A stretch of 64,000 nt of DNA from Pseudoips prasinana. Its lineage: Eukaryota; Arthropoda; Insecta; Lepidoptera; Nolidae. The position numbers and the translations under genes are program-made. Numbering within the stretch: the stretch's first letter is position 1; the number at the start of each line of letters is the position of its first letter. Of this stretch, positions 22,935 through 37,775 are shown in pieces. Under the pieces are notes generated by a model. That model was not told the origin of the DNA, made no database searches, and saw nothing but the letters and a program-made list of their open reading frames with translations. The DNA is taken from positions 17,849,501 through 17,913,500 of the forward strand of contig OX621242.1 of assembly GCA_951640165.1 (NCBI GenBank), given 5' to 3'.

Positions 22935-23654
22935 GTTCAACGTTTAAATGTGTGGATTACTTAGTGTAGTTTTATTTTGCTAGATGTCTTGAACTATTCT
23001 GTGAACAAGTTGGGATAGCTTCCAAGCCTAAAAGTAAAAACCATCAAAAAAATATGATAATACCCGTATTAGGGGAAAATGAACTATATGGAATGTGCTA
23101 TTCCTTGTGAAGATGTCAAAGCGCCTATATCCAGATGTTTTTCGTCTTAAACAATTTTTTTTTCTATTATTGGACATTTATCCTCCACAGAAATGCTTTA
23201 TATTAATAATACTTGTAGTAGGTACTTTTTATATATAATAATAATAATAATTTATTTCAGATAAAATTCTTAACAACTAAAACATAAAATAAAACTACAA
23301 ATACATTTTTTCTTAATTCGCTACAAACGTTACAGGTGTGCCTGAACAAGGTAATCCTGTATTTCAGGCAAAGAGGTGCTAGTATTAATATATTCTTAAA
23401 ATAGTCAGTTACTTAATATAATTATAATATATGTGATCTGATTATTCTAACAATGGTTGCAAAAAGGTAAATACGAATGAATAGGTAAATTGTATACCTA
23501 AATCATACAGTACTTACTGTTAAACGACTTAAAATGTATTTTACTGGGATTCTTCCTTGTTTGGCCAACTAAGTAGATAATGAATGGCTTTTGTGAAAAA
23601 TTCTCAAGTAAAAAAGTTCCCTTAATTTATATTAATAGCCTCGACAATTTATCT

Positions 23655-23742
23655 CAAGGTTCTACTAACGATTTCACTGTTAAAAAGCTAAGGTACAAAA
23701 CCTTACCTTTTTAACAGTGAAATCTTTAGTAAAACTTTGGTA
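23655..23742. mobile_element. Short fold-back element
   Basis: The arms share GATTTCACTGTTAAAAAG and flanking TCTACTAACG/CTTTAGTAAAA. They pair over about 40 bp with a few mismatches and a tiny loop near 23695. This looks like a very short MITE; no second copy is seen here. Confidence 0.5.
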
Positions 23743-23895
23743 AAATAAAGGCTATCTATAAAGTAACGGCATTTTTTTTTTATTTAATACAAAAGCAGCA
23801 TACCATAGGCATCATACATTTCTACCCGACAAGTATTATGATTTGGACTATGATAATACTTGGCACATTATCTAGCTATGAGATGTAATCAATCA

Positions 23896-24142
23896 TTACG
23901 TAAGTGATAAAGCAATTGGGCTTGCTGTCAGTCCATAGATGGGTAACCACCAAAGTGGTTTAACCTCTGAGCGTCTCCGTGCTTCGGATGTCCGTGCTTC
24001 GGATGGCACGGTAAGCTGTCGGTCCCGATTGTAGTCATTAGACAACAGTCGTTAAGCCATGTCAGAGGCCTACTGACTTACCCTGGTGTCCACAGTTGTT
24101 GAACTCAGACACTGGGGTAACCACTTCCCATACGATAAGTAC
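23896..24142 (+). mobile_element. 5S-rRNA-derived SINE copy 1
   Basis: The head resembles the internal promoter part of 5S rRNA (GTCAGTCCATAGATGGGTAACC after a degraded GTTAAGCAA block). A shared body follows (GCTGTCGGTCCCGATTG, CAACAGTCGTTAAGCCATG) with a 3' part GGTAACCAC...ACGATAAG. This copy carries a short internal duplication of TCCGTGCTTCGGATG. Confidence 0.65.
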
Positions 24143-24754
24143 GGATCTATAAATATGTACGTACGTATTTTTATAAGTGTGATTTAGTACAGCGTTCAAT
24201 TGCTTCAAGAACAACTCTACTCAACTATAAGAACAACTAAATTGCTGTTTTACAGATTACACTCCATTATTAAGTTAATGCTCTAGTCCAGGGCGTGAGA
24301 AAGTGAGTGAGAGCTCACCGGGGGAAAAGGGTCGGCAATATGTAAGTGATGCCATGTGTGTTACGAGTGTCATAGGTTACGATAACCACTTTCAACTATT
24401 TGGGCCGTATGCTTGGTAGTATAAGCGTAATGTAGCCAGTAACAGTAGAAAACCTTAAGCTTTCGATAAAAATAACAAATGAATGCTTTTAACAGTCTGA
24501 CGATAACTGGAATTAGACAAATGAGGTTACATTAATTTGAATTTTAAAATTTATGACGACATGTTATATTGAATACAATAAAATATAAATAATAAAAAAA
24601 TTAATGGTAAGTGTTTGTCTTGACGACCTATAAAACGTGATATAATGGGACCGTAAGTCTGAAAAATACATTAAAAAGTTAATTATAAAACCAGATAACC
24701 TAGTGATAATAGGACCTCGTTGTAACGTGGCAACATTTTTCTCTAAAACCTGTT

Positions 24755-24799
24755 AAAATATCTTATCGTAAATATGATGTATTGACGATAAGATATTTT
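24755..24799. repeat. Perfect 15-bp-arm hairpin
   Basis: AAAATATCTTATCGT at 24755-24769 pairs exactly with 24785-24799 around a 15-nt loop. Confidence 0.6.
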
Positions 24800-24884
24800 T
24801 AGCATATAATATCAACTGTACGAACATTGACCGGTACATTCTTATAAATACCGCTGTAAAACAGTCTATTTTAAATCTACATAT

Positions 24885-25105
24885 TAAAAAAAAACAATAA
24901 TAAAAAAAATAAAAAATATAATTATTCACGTGGACTTTAAAAAAGCGCTTGTTAATAGTCAGAACATGTGTGTAGTTAAGTAGGTATGCATAATTATTTC
25001 TGGTTATAGATATTTAGGAACACGGATTGTAAAAACATTTATTTTTTATGGTAATGATATTTAGCTAGCTTGTAATAAGTTATTTTCAAGGAGATTATGT
25101 TTAGG
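24885..25105 (-). mobile_element. 5'-truncated fragment of the LINE 3' module
   Basis: Minus-strand fragment with ATTATTCACGTGGAC, TTTAAAAAAGCGCTTG, GATATTTAGCTAGCTTG and GGAGATTATGTTTA, all in the order of the module at 45310-45550. An A/T-rich tail sits at its left end. Confidence 0.6.
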
Positions 25106-28100
25106 TTTAATTATCGATTTTTTCTGTAATATCAATCTATCACAGGTATGCATAAGGTACAAAATAGGTAACGAGTCTAACATCGAGGTGTGGAGAATGT
25201 GGAGCATTGTGTTATCTGGAGAAGGCCTATATCCCGGTAATGGATGGTTTCAAAAGAACATACATTATAAAACATTTCTTTTTTCAAAAATTATCCTGTC
25301 GTGTCGAGGTAATCAAAAGGCGAACCTTACAATACGCCACATATTTAGTCAAAATAAATAAATTGTTACGAGTAGGCATCCCTATATCGATATGCAGTCG
25401 TGAAGTGAGACTGCCCTCTGCTCAACACGATTTAATTGAATTATTTGAATGAGCCCGACGTAGCTTCCGGCGGCTCGCAGAGCTCTTCTCGACCGTTGCA
25501 GGATATACCAATTGCCACTCTAAAATATGTATTTCTGTTTATTTATATTGTATACTATTTGTGTACCTACAGTATTATATAAACATAGAACGTTTGGGCA
25601 TGGTTTTTCGGTTATGTAACAATGAATGTTTTTGAGAAACAAAAAAATAATAGTTTAAGTTACATTATGATTTAATTTGTTATTTGTTTGTTTGAAGAAG
25701 ATTTGGAAGGGTTAATTCATTGTATGCTAGTTTTAGTATTGTCATTGTTATTCAAAATAACTAAACACTCACGCATGAGAGTCATTTTGCTAAAATACCT
25801 AACCCATTTTTATACAAGTTGGATTCTTAATCGTGTGAATGCCTTAAGTAATGTGAACTACTGCTGATATTGTATAGCCCTGGACGAGATTTAAATAATT
25901 AAAAATGTAATTTATTTTATCACGAAAAATACAACAGACGAATTTGTTGTCATAAAAGTGGACATAAAAATTAACATAAGTTTTATTGTAATTGTTATTA
26001 TCAATATCGTTAATAATAAAAAAGGTTGATAAAGTCAACTAACCTAGTAATTTACAATCATCTGTAGAAATTCAAATGGTTTAAAACTTTTAAGTAAGTA
26101 CACGTCTAAAAAAGTTGTATTCAAAATTACTTCACGCTGTACAGTTATAGTAAATGCGTAGAATTGTGTGTTTGAAAAATATGCAAAAATTAATAGTGTT
26201 AATTCAGGGTAAAAACCCAGAAGGAATACATTGCTATCTTTAGTACAAAAATAATTACCTACTATTGCCGTGAAAAAGGAAGAAAAAATCTACTCAGATT
26301 TTATAACCATAAGTAATACCATAGAGCACTGTTAGTATTTTAATAATTAATAAACAACCCGTAGAAAACAACCGTCAACGTTTAATACAACCGGAAACGC
26401 ACCATTTTTTTAAAAGTAACTCACAGTAGTACAAAACTTACACGGAATTCTACTATACAACATCAAAAGCAAACGAATTCTAAGTAAAAAAAAAATAGAA
26501 AATAAAATACTCCAAGCTCAAATTAATTAATGCAATAAAGCTATTTAGCACGGACTAACTACCTAATTGTCACGTAACCGTGGCATCTATATGGTGTAGG
26601 TAATTAATTATTCAATTAAAACCCACCATTAACACGTCTAAAGCCAAATTGCAAAGTATAAACACTTAATTAAACATCAGATATAATTTCCACACTACTA
26701 TTGACTATTAGATATAGAATTATGATTACATACATAGGGTATACAAACACAACAGGTGTCAAATTGCTGAAATATGACCTTGACTGGACTGTTCGTAACG
26801 CAGGGGAGGGGTGTAACCGACACTTAAGTTGTTATAAGGTTCACACACACTCACTCGCGGTTTGTATGGTAATAAAGTAATAATTGAGTGGAGAGGACGA
26901 AGCGCGATACGTCTCCAGCGACGTGACAGAGTAGACTGAGCGGTGAAATAAAATGGGCCGGTGCCGAGGGTTGCTAGCTTTCGGCCACGTTTTTCCCTCA
27001 TACTATATAATAAATTACGGTGGAGGTTCTCTCTGTTATCGATAAGTTACGCTCAGGCGTTGATGAGTTAGATAGTAGTTTTAATTAAATTATTGGGAGT
27101 AACGGATCAAGTTATAATTCAATATAGGAATGTATCTCACGATTTAATAAACCTTTTCAAATTATCTTGTTTACTTTCGTAAGTATATTATAGAATTTTC
27201 GTCAATAATGTATTTAGATTATAGAAGTTGGTTACAATCTAAATAAAATATTTAATACAATACCTATTTGAACTTTGAAATGTAAAAATACAGTTGTAAT
27301 GTTTTATATAGGTAAGTATTTTTTCGCCAGTCTTGAGGAATTTATTCCGGTATGTCCGCACTCGCCTTGGCTGATCACTGTTCCCCGACCGGTATCGCGC
27401 CCGGGGCACCCCATACGATAACCTCCTACTGTATGCTCTATAAACAACGTAGCACATGTCTTATTCTCATTCTATTGCTAGTTTCACCAACAAAACGATT
27501 TACTATTCCATGAACACACTTCAATGTACGACGTTCATTTGGTTACCTCTCCAGAGATTTTTCGATATTGTTATGAATCTACAGTTTCCGTGGAGCAACA
27601 CCTCGAAAACGATTAAATAATTGCAGATTCGCGGTTGTGGCTTGGCTCTTTCGTGAATTTTCGACAAAATTGGGGCATTCAGTGGGAAGTTTCTTGATTA
27701 CATTGAACCTAATGAATAAATAATGGCGAAGTTTTGTAGAAGGTTTCGTTTCGAGCATCCAATATTTATAGACTTGTAATAAAATGTGTATCGTGTATCA
27801 ATTTAATTAGTTATAATTACATTTTGGTTAAACTGAATATTAATTTAACAATATATTTACGTCACAGATACAGAATGTATTTATTACCTACTCGCATGAG
27901 ATATTTTTGCACGTTTCGTGGAAAATGGATGCACGTTAAATTTAAATTTGCTAGTTGCAAGCGACGCTCCGAGTACCATTGTGGGGGCTCGCGAACGTGC
28001 GCAACGAGGTGTCAGCTCTAGCCTGCTGCACAACATATAAAGGACCAATTACACTACACTGCGATATGTTGTACTTAACATAGGTACTAAGAATAGGTGA

Positions 28101-28202
28101 TTAGATGAGTAATACTTTAGGTATTTCAAGTTATAAATATGATGAAGCCTATAGCGTTTTTATACATAAAATAATTATATAAAAAAATACCTAAAAAAAA
28201 TA
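25106..28202. other. Long unexplained stretch
   Basis: About 3 kb. A moderately GC-rich patch at 26760-27000 and another at 27340-27430 stand out from AT-rich surroundings. I find no matching repeat, splice-flanked frame or domain. Short frames (for example 25207-25452 and 27824-28021) show no recognisable protein. A host exon or promoter here cannot be excluded but is not supported. Confidence 0.35.
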
Positions 28203-28295
28203 AAGGCATGGAAGTGGATGTTTAATTTTTTTAACAAGGTTGGTAAACCTACAAATGTTTTTACAAAAAATAAACTTCCGTTCCCATGCCTTAAT
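28203..28295. mobile_element. Short inverted-repeat element
   Basis: AAGGCATGGAAGTGG near 28203 is mirrored by the complement of AAGGCATGGGAACGG near 28293. T-rich and A-rich segments lie between. It is MITE-like and noncoding. Confidence 0.5.
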
Positions 28296-28595
28296 TTTAT
28301 TTATTTATTTGAATAATCCATATATTGATTCGCTCCGCTCGTTCTCATAAATTTTTTTAGAAAAGCTTAAGTGCCTAGTAGCATCGAATAGTAAAGTTGA
28401 TATATGACACAAACGGCAGTATATCCGTAGGTTTTATAAAAGCACATTTTTGTAGTAGTAGTTATATTATTATTCGTTTTTATTTATGGTTTTCCGTCAT
28501 TCCTGATTGTTTTCACCTACTTCTTTTATTATTTTTCTTTATTTCGTGTCTAATAAATATTTTTTTTCCACAGAACATAAATCTGTATTACCATA

Positions 28596-28738
28596 GGTAC
28601 AGACGCCAGCACATCAAGCTACACCAATCTGGCAAATTTCCCCAATTGAAAGTGAACCTTAAGCTTTTGTGATAAAGTTGAAAATCTACAAAAGAAATTT
28701 GACAGATTGGGGTAGCTGGATGTACTGACGTCTATACG
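28596..28738. mobile_element. MITE-1 copy 2
   Basis: Starts GGTACAGACGCCAGCAC and ends TACTGACGTCTATAC. The arms mirror CAATCTGGCAAATTTC. Slightly more diverged than copy 1. Confidence 0.7.
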
Positions 28739-29319
28739 ATAACAACTTAGTAGCTCTCGGGGATTACGGTGAAGACTAGTTAGTTGTTTTAGTAGTTTCA
28801 CGTTTGACTACAGATCATAACGTAAAGTGTATAAATCCCGGAAAAGCATAATAATATGCTTTTGACATTGTTGTTTTAAAAACAATTCTTAGTATCAGCC
28901 AATACTATATACTTCTTAGTAATAAGAGAACTGGGGTCTTGTAGAATAGGTAAGGCCATCGTTCCTCAGTGATATGTCTGCACTGTTTCTGCTCGCCCGT
29001 CTCTTCAGACTATAGGAGTGGGGACTTAAGGACAGTATGTACTTCATGGTACATACTTACCAAAAACTACTGGATTTCCAAAAGCCGGTACCCAGATAAA
29101 CCCTGTGAGGTTTTTGCATTATTGTAAAACATAACTAAGTTTAGTGACAATAAAAAGCCAAAAAAAAATTATTAGCAAACTATCCAAGTATGATTTTAGG
29201 ACCAGTTTAGTTAAGACTATGACTTAATATGTACACGTATTGCTTGTATTAGTTAAGGCTAGTTATCAAGTTGAATATGTAAATAAAACACATGATTATA
29301 TCGTAAAAAAAATTCTTTT
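28739..29319. other. No feature recognised
   Basis: AT-rich DNA upstream of the LINE; no supported feature. Confidence 0.35.
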
Positions 29320-29463
29320 AAGAGTTCCGGACGCCGCGCCACCTGTCAGTTGAAAATGACTAGTGATGAAAATAATTATACATTTTTCTATAGAGTCACT
29401 TTTTATACCATCTTTTAGTAATGTTATTAAAATCAATTTAGTTAGTAGTTTAAACATGTAAGC

Positions 29464-32962
<3,499 letters not shown>

Positions 32963-32989
32963 ATAGTATTATGTTAACTGTCAATAAAT

Positions 32990-33035
32990 ATATAGTTTTC
33001 TCTGTTTTTATGTCTATAACGCATATAGAAAACTA
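32990..33035. repeat. Small hairpin
   Basis: TATAGTTTTCT and AGAAAACTATA arms (about 13 bp) around a 20-nt loop. Confidence 0.4.
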
Positions 33036-33344
33036 TATTATTCTGTGAACTGGCAACAAACATTATTATTATTCACTAAATTTATGTTTATTCCTATCAC
33101 TAATGATATTATTTCAGCGGCCTGACTTTAGATTTTCGTTAGATTACAGATTACTTCGACACGGATTTTCAAAGCCACGGTTTGTCACAAACGTTATTTG
33201 TCATTTGTGTTTGGAACTATTCATTTTCTAACTCCTCCTTTTTTCTTTCTGGTTAAATTCGTTGCGGGATCCAAGACAATTAAAGCCAATCCACGGGACA
33301 TGCCTGAGTCTCACCGCTCAGTGTCATTTCATTGTGTGCCTCTG

Positions 33345-33400
33345 TTGATCCTGGCTTACAGGAGTTGCAGTGGTGGGTAAGAGGGAGGGACTAGTCCCGA
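33345..33400 (-). repeat. Short inverted copy of a block in the duplicated units
   Basis: CTGTTGATCCTGGCTTACAG and GTGGTGGGTAAGAGGG followed by GGACTAGTCC are the reverse complement of the block at 52731-52790 (unit 1) and 62875-62915 (unit 2). Confidence 0.5.
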
Positions 33401-33767
33401 TAAATGGAAAGAAACCTTATTTGTCATACAATTAATGCAGCATTGTGCGTAAAGATTTAACACATGCCGAGGTTACACAAAATGTTAAAGTTTAAGCATT
33501 CTTATGTCAATTTAAAATGTCAGTCTACAAATCGCGTAATGTGAATACCCCCTAAGGAGTATATATAGGTATACATATACCTAGCTAACATTCCTATTCA
33601 TGTATATTTCGTATTCATGGACAGTTTCATAGGGACGGGAGTTTACTTGATATTACGACATCTTAAAGAATCGTGTGGGGGGAACTCTGAAGCTTATCTT
33701 TGTGTTCAAGAATTTAGAGCATATGAACTGCCTGCACTTGGATAGATAACTATTTATCATTTTGGAG
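33401..33767. other. No feature recognised
   Basis: AT-rich, no supported feature. Confidence 0.35.
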
Positions 33768-34260
33768 TCGGTTGGCGTGGTTGGCATATACCTACTTGCC
33801 TTTCACACCGCAGGGGGGCTACCGGCTAAATCGCCGAACATCGTGATAGTGACCGGCGTTCAAATAAATAAAGGATAAAAATGACTTGATCAACCTTTTA
33901 ATCGGCTTCGACGTTGAAAATCTATTCCGGACCATTTATGACGTCACAGGTGCTCATGAAAGCCGATCAAACGATTGATTAATTCATTTTTAACCTTTAT
34001 TTATTTGAACGCAGATTACTATCACGATATTCGGTGACTTAGCCGGTAGCCGCCCAGGTCGTGGATTCGATTACCACCCTGAACTGTAATTAGTGTGCAT
34101 GAAAATAACTGTTTGTTCTGAGTCTAGGAGTAATTTTATTTAGAAGTATGTATTTACAAAAAAATTGAGTAGTATATGTACTACCTATAGCAGTTGCCTG
34201 GTTTCCATAGTACACGAGCTCTGCTTAGTTTGGGATCAGATGGCCGTGTGTGAATGATTT
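33768..34260 (+). mobile_element. SINE-1 split by a P2 fold-back element
   Basis: The SINE head GGTTGGCGTGGTTGGCATA is at 33772. The B-box CGTGGATTCGATTACC and the whole body down to TTTGGGATCAGATGGCCG resume at about 34058. Between them lies a P2 fold-back (33817-34057). The SINE is otherwise full length. A-box and B-box are now about 250 bp apart, so polymerase III transcription from the intact internal promoter is unlikely. Confidence 0.7.
33817..34057. mobile_element. P2 fold-back element, copy 1
   Basis: TIRs GCTACCGGCTAAATCGCCG and the complement ending TTAGCCGGTAGC. A second mirrored zone, TTCAAATAAATAAAGG/CCTTTATTTATTTGAA, lies inside. The core has ATTCCGGACCATTTATGACG. Other copies: 35898, 44700 and 60687. 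Confidence 0.7.
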
Positions 34261-34427
34261 CCGAAGATATTATTATCTATTACTATACAAAGCTCCTTTT
34301 TATTGACATAAAAACTTATATAGGGTGGCCAAGGAATTGGCGTTCAAGCGCAAAATTCAGACACTTTATGATGAGGAGTCCGAATCACCCCCATGTATGT
34401 TCTAATATTAATAATAATAACATCTTT

Positions 34428-34482
34428 GGACATCATTCACACACGGCCATCTGAACCCAAACTAAGCAGAGCTTGTGTAGTT
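34428..34482 (-). repeat. SINE-1 3' fragment
   Basis: Short minus-strand piece with CACACACGGCCATCTGAACC and CAAACTAAGCAGAGCTTG. Confidence 0.6.
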
Positions 34483-34715
34483 GTAGCTTTCGGAGAGCGT
34501 ATACAAATTGATCAGCTTTTATAAATAAAGCATGACCGATGTTTGTGGAGTACTTAGTCCAGCGGTGGACTTCTTACTACTGGTATGATGACAATTGCCG
34601 TCAATATTACTGGCGAGTTAAATGTATTTAATTGAATCAATTTAGTTTTATAAATATTGGCTGTAGAGTGTTGTCTTCTAACCAGTTCATGGAAATAATT
34701 AACTCCTTTTTATTT

Positions 34716-35295
34716 AGGGTTCCGTAGCCAAATGGCAAAACACGGAACCCTTATAGATTCGTCACGTCTGTCTGTCTGTTTGTCTGTCCGTCCGTGTGTT
34801 ACGGCCACTTTTTTCCGAAACTATAAGAGCTGTACTGTTGTAACGTGGTAAGTAGATGTGTTCGATGAACCGCATTAAGATTTTTACACAAAAATAGAAA
34901 AAGAAGTCCCCATACCTACATATAACTGAAACTCAAAAATAATATTTTCATCGTACCCATAGATGTCTATGGATAAGTCCTCAAAAATGATATTAAGGTT
35001 TCTAATATCATTTTTTTCTAAACTGAATAGTTTGCGCGAGAGAAACTTCCAAAGTGGTAAAATGAGTGCCCCCCCCCCCCCCCCTGTAACTTCAAAAATA
35101 AGAGAATGATAAAATTTAAAAAAATATATGTATGCAAACTAACTACGAAAATTGGTTTGAACAAGATCTAGCAAGTAGTTTTTTTATTACGTCATAAATC
35201 GTAAACTGCAATTTGCTTTCATTTAATCAACTGAAATACTCGCTGCTACGGAACCCTTCATGTGCGAGTCCGACTCGCACTTGGCCGGTTTTTTA
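34716..35295 (+). repeat. G-repeat, long lepidopteran interspersed repeat, copy 1
   Basis: From GGGTTCCGTAGCCAAATGGC to GAGTCCGACTCGCACTTGG. It includes GTCTGTCTGTTTGTCTG, TTGTAACGTGGTAAGTAG and a run of 16 C at 35069-35084. I know this as a very common repeat of butterflies and moths, often with an ACGGAACCC motif at both ends. I do not know its class. A minus-strand copy is at 42893. Confidence 0.65.
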
Positions 35296-35430
35296 TGGTG
35301 TCAGTTCCTTGTTGCTGTATAGTAAAGTAGCAATTGATAATTTTAGGATTTTACATTTCTGGTATATTTAATAACAATTTTAAGCAACTAATGTCGAGTA
35401 TTAACGGTCACTAATTCTAGTTTATAATAA

Positions 35431-35670
35431 TATCCTGGGATATTATTCACACACGGACTTCTGATTCCAAACTAAACAGAGCTTGTGGCCTCTACTATGG
35501 AAACCAGATAACTGATATACTACATATTCATTACTATTTTATATAGATAATTTACACCTAGACTCAGGACACCAGACATGTTCATGCACACAAGTATCTG
35601 TCCCGGGAGGGAATCGAACGCGCGACCCGCGGTATGAGAGGCAGTGTACCTACCAACCACGCCAACAGGT
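35431..35670 (-). mobile_element. SINE-1 full-length copy
   Basis: Minus strand. The 3' end TCCTGGGATATTATTCACAC is at the left. The body GACTCAGGACACCAGACATG and head complement GGGAATCGAACGCGCGACC to CCAACCACGCCAACAGG are at the right. About 240 bp, near consensus. Confidence 0.75.
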
Positions 35671-35869
35671 ATATTCTATGGTTAAAATGTTAATGTACTG
35701 GAAATTTTTACTCAATTAAATTAGGTAAAGTATTTATAACCAAGGCAATTGTTGCACTTTCACTACTGTCTACTTCACTTAGGTACAGTTCCTACGAAAT
35801 CTAATGATGTGTGGAAGACCCGTGGTCAAAAGATCTAAACCAATAGGTATTATACTTAAATTATAATAA

Positions 35870-36090
35870 TTTCCTGGGACATTATTCACAAGGTTACCTG
35901 GGGCTCTACCGGCTAAGTCACCGAACATCGGTTTCTTAAATGGCGTTCAAAAAAATTTCGATTGATTAAGTCCTTTTTAACCTTTATTTATTTGAACGCC
36001 ATTCACGAAAACAATGTTCGGCGACTTTACGAACTGCGGCGTGAAAGGCAAGTATTTACCAACCAAATGCCAACCGGCATAAAGAGAGGG
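35870..36090 (-). mobile_element. SINE-1 remnant carrying a P2 element (copy 2)
   Basis: The SINE 3' end (TTCCTGGGACATTATTCAC) is at the left and the tRNA-like head complement (GGCGTGAAAGGCAAG) at the right. P2 arms lie between: CTCTACCGGCTAAGTCACCG at about 35907 and its mirror near 36022. The SINE body and the P2 core are deleted. The insertion point in the SINE head (CCGCAG) equals that at 33817. Confidence 0.6.
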
Positions 36091-36340
36091 ATAAAGAGAT
36101 AAGATTACAATTTGTTATACGTTTGTTTGTTTTTCTTGAAATGTATTACTTAACTAAAAACTACTGAACATATAGAAAACAACATTATCAGCTAAAAACT
36201 AAGACTGTATTTTATCAACAAAAAAAAGAGCCGTCACGGGACGCCTGGCAGATGTGAAACATCGACATTATTTTGTAAAAGTAATATGCAGAAAAGAAGA
36301 TATTGTGATAGGAACTAAATATGTCATAATGATAAAATAA
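36091..36340. other. No feature recognised
   Basis: AT-rich filler. Confidence 0.3.
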
Positions 36341-36348
36341 AAAGTCGA

Positions 36349-36431
36349 TTGCGCATGGCGTCGCGTCGCCACACCGTACACACTGCTATCGTATAGCGTG
36401 GCGACGCGTCGCCATGGCATGCGTCGCCCCG
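36349..36431. repeat. GC-rich inverted repeat
   Basis: CATGGCGTCGCGTCGCCAC near 36354 pairs with GTGGCGACGCGTCGCCATG near 36399 with one mismatch. A second GCGTCGCC lies just beyond. It is sharply GC-rich against an AT-rich background. Confidence 0.6.
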
Positions 36432-36440
36432 CCAGAAATC

Positions 36441-37775
36441 TGTTTTACGTGCGGCTATAGATGTTTCAGATCAAAAATTGAGAACACTGCCAGAATTACA
36501 ATAATACATTATGTAAAAAATGGGACTATAAAAGTTATTATTGGCCGAGCGTTGCGAAAACTATCGATGGTAGGTAGATAAAATAATAATAATGTAAGTA
36601 CTACGTGTTGATATTACTCTTCATTACCTAGAAACGAATCCACGTGGTTAATTGTCTTACTATTACAGTTCATTATCATCACAGTTTTAGCGACCGTCAC
36701 GAGAGCATGGAAATCAGTACAATAACTGATTTTTGTTTATATATATTGATCCTGAGCGAAACCGGGGCGGGTCGCTTGGTTATACTCAATGTATTTTTTT
36801 ACTGTTTCAATAAAGAGTGCTCTATTAATCAATTATAATCATTAGTTTCATTTCTATACGTATGTGGAAAGAGTAAAACAAAACAATGAACAAGATGTTT
36901 CGGTATGAATGAAACAGTTGGGTGGGTGCCAAGGCCTTTTACACATACTTTCACAAGTATAAAGTTTAAAACTTTCAGTTTTATCCACAGTTACGACCGC
37001 TAACATGCCAACACTTTCAGACCTTTTAGCCTTAATATAAAATTTATTTAACCCGCTTCTGTTTACAGCCGGTTATATCAATATGACGTCATAGAACTGA
37101 AATAGTCTTTCTACACTATATTGGTTTCCACTAAGCAGCAAAATTTTTAAACAATATGCAGTAAGTATGGCCTGTCAATCGTTTCAGTATATACTACCGT
37201 GAGCTTTATTTATTTCATCAATAACAGTAGTTCATTAAATTAGATTCCTTTCATAAACTGAAATAAGGCTCACAAACCCAAGGTTTTAAGGTATATAGGC
37301 ACATGTCACTTTTTACCCAAAATACTTTTATTGTTTCAATGACTTGGCAACACCTACTTACATCGTTTTACTGCCGGGGTTTTGGCGCCAACACGGAAAA
37401 AGACGCATCAGGGCATTGTTTCATTTTCAAAACCTAGTGTCATTTCAAGTTTTTATGTGTACATATGGTGGATTTTTACACATAACATAATGGACAACGT
37501 ACTCAAGTGGAGGAAAGTGCCATATTGCCGTGAATTGAGATTTTCTGTGTTGAATCTAAAACTCCATATAAGTCTCTAGTAAAGTCTCCACTGCTTTACT
37601 GGGGTATGATAAGGACTACGTATGACTTGACTGTGACGGACTTTACTTGAAATGACCAAAATAAATGAAATTAAAATATATTTTACGGAAGGCTCATAAG
37701 GCCGAAGAAGCCAGAGCCGTAAAATTGAATTTAAAAAAAATCGTTTTCTGTCAAAAGGAGTTATATCTTGCTATA
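36441..37775. other. No feature recognised
   Basis: About 1.3 kb. A 64-codon frame at 36644 and a 65-codon frame at 37382 have no recognisable domain. Confidence 0.35.

Noticed and set aside
26759..27001. Host promoter or CpG island
   Set aside because: The GC-rich patch has no supporting TATA/initiator arrangement, downstream gene or clear CpG excess.
27239..27457. 72-codon minus-strand frame with a basic stretch as an exon
   Set aside because: No recognisable motif or splice sites; composition follows the local GC patch.
34716..35295. GTCTGTCTGTTTGTCTG tract as a CRISPR-like or satellite array
   Set aside because: It is a short degenerate tetranucleotide run inside a dispersed repeat, with no regular spacers.
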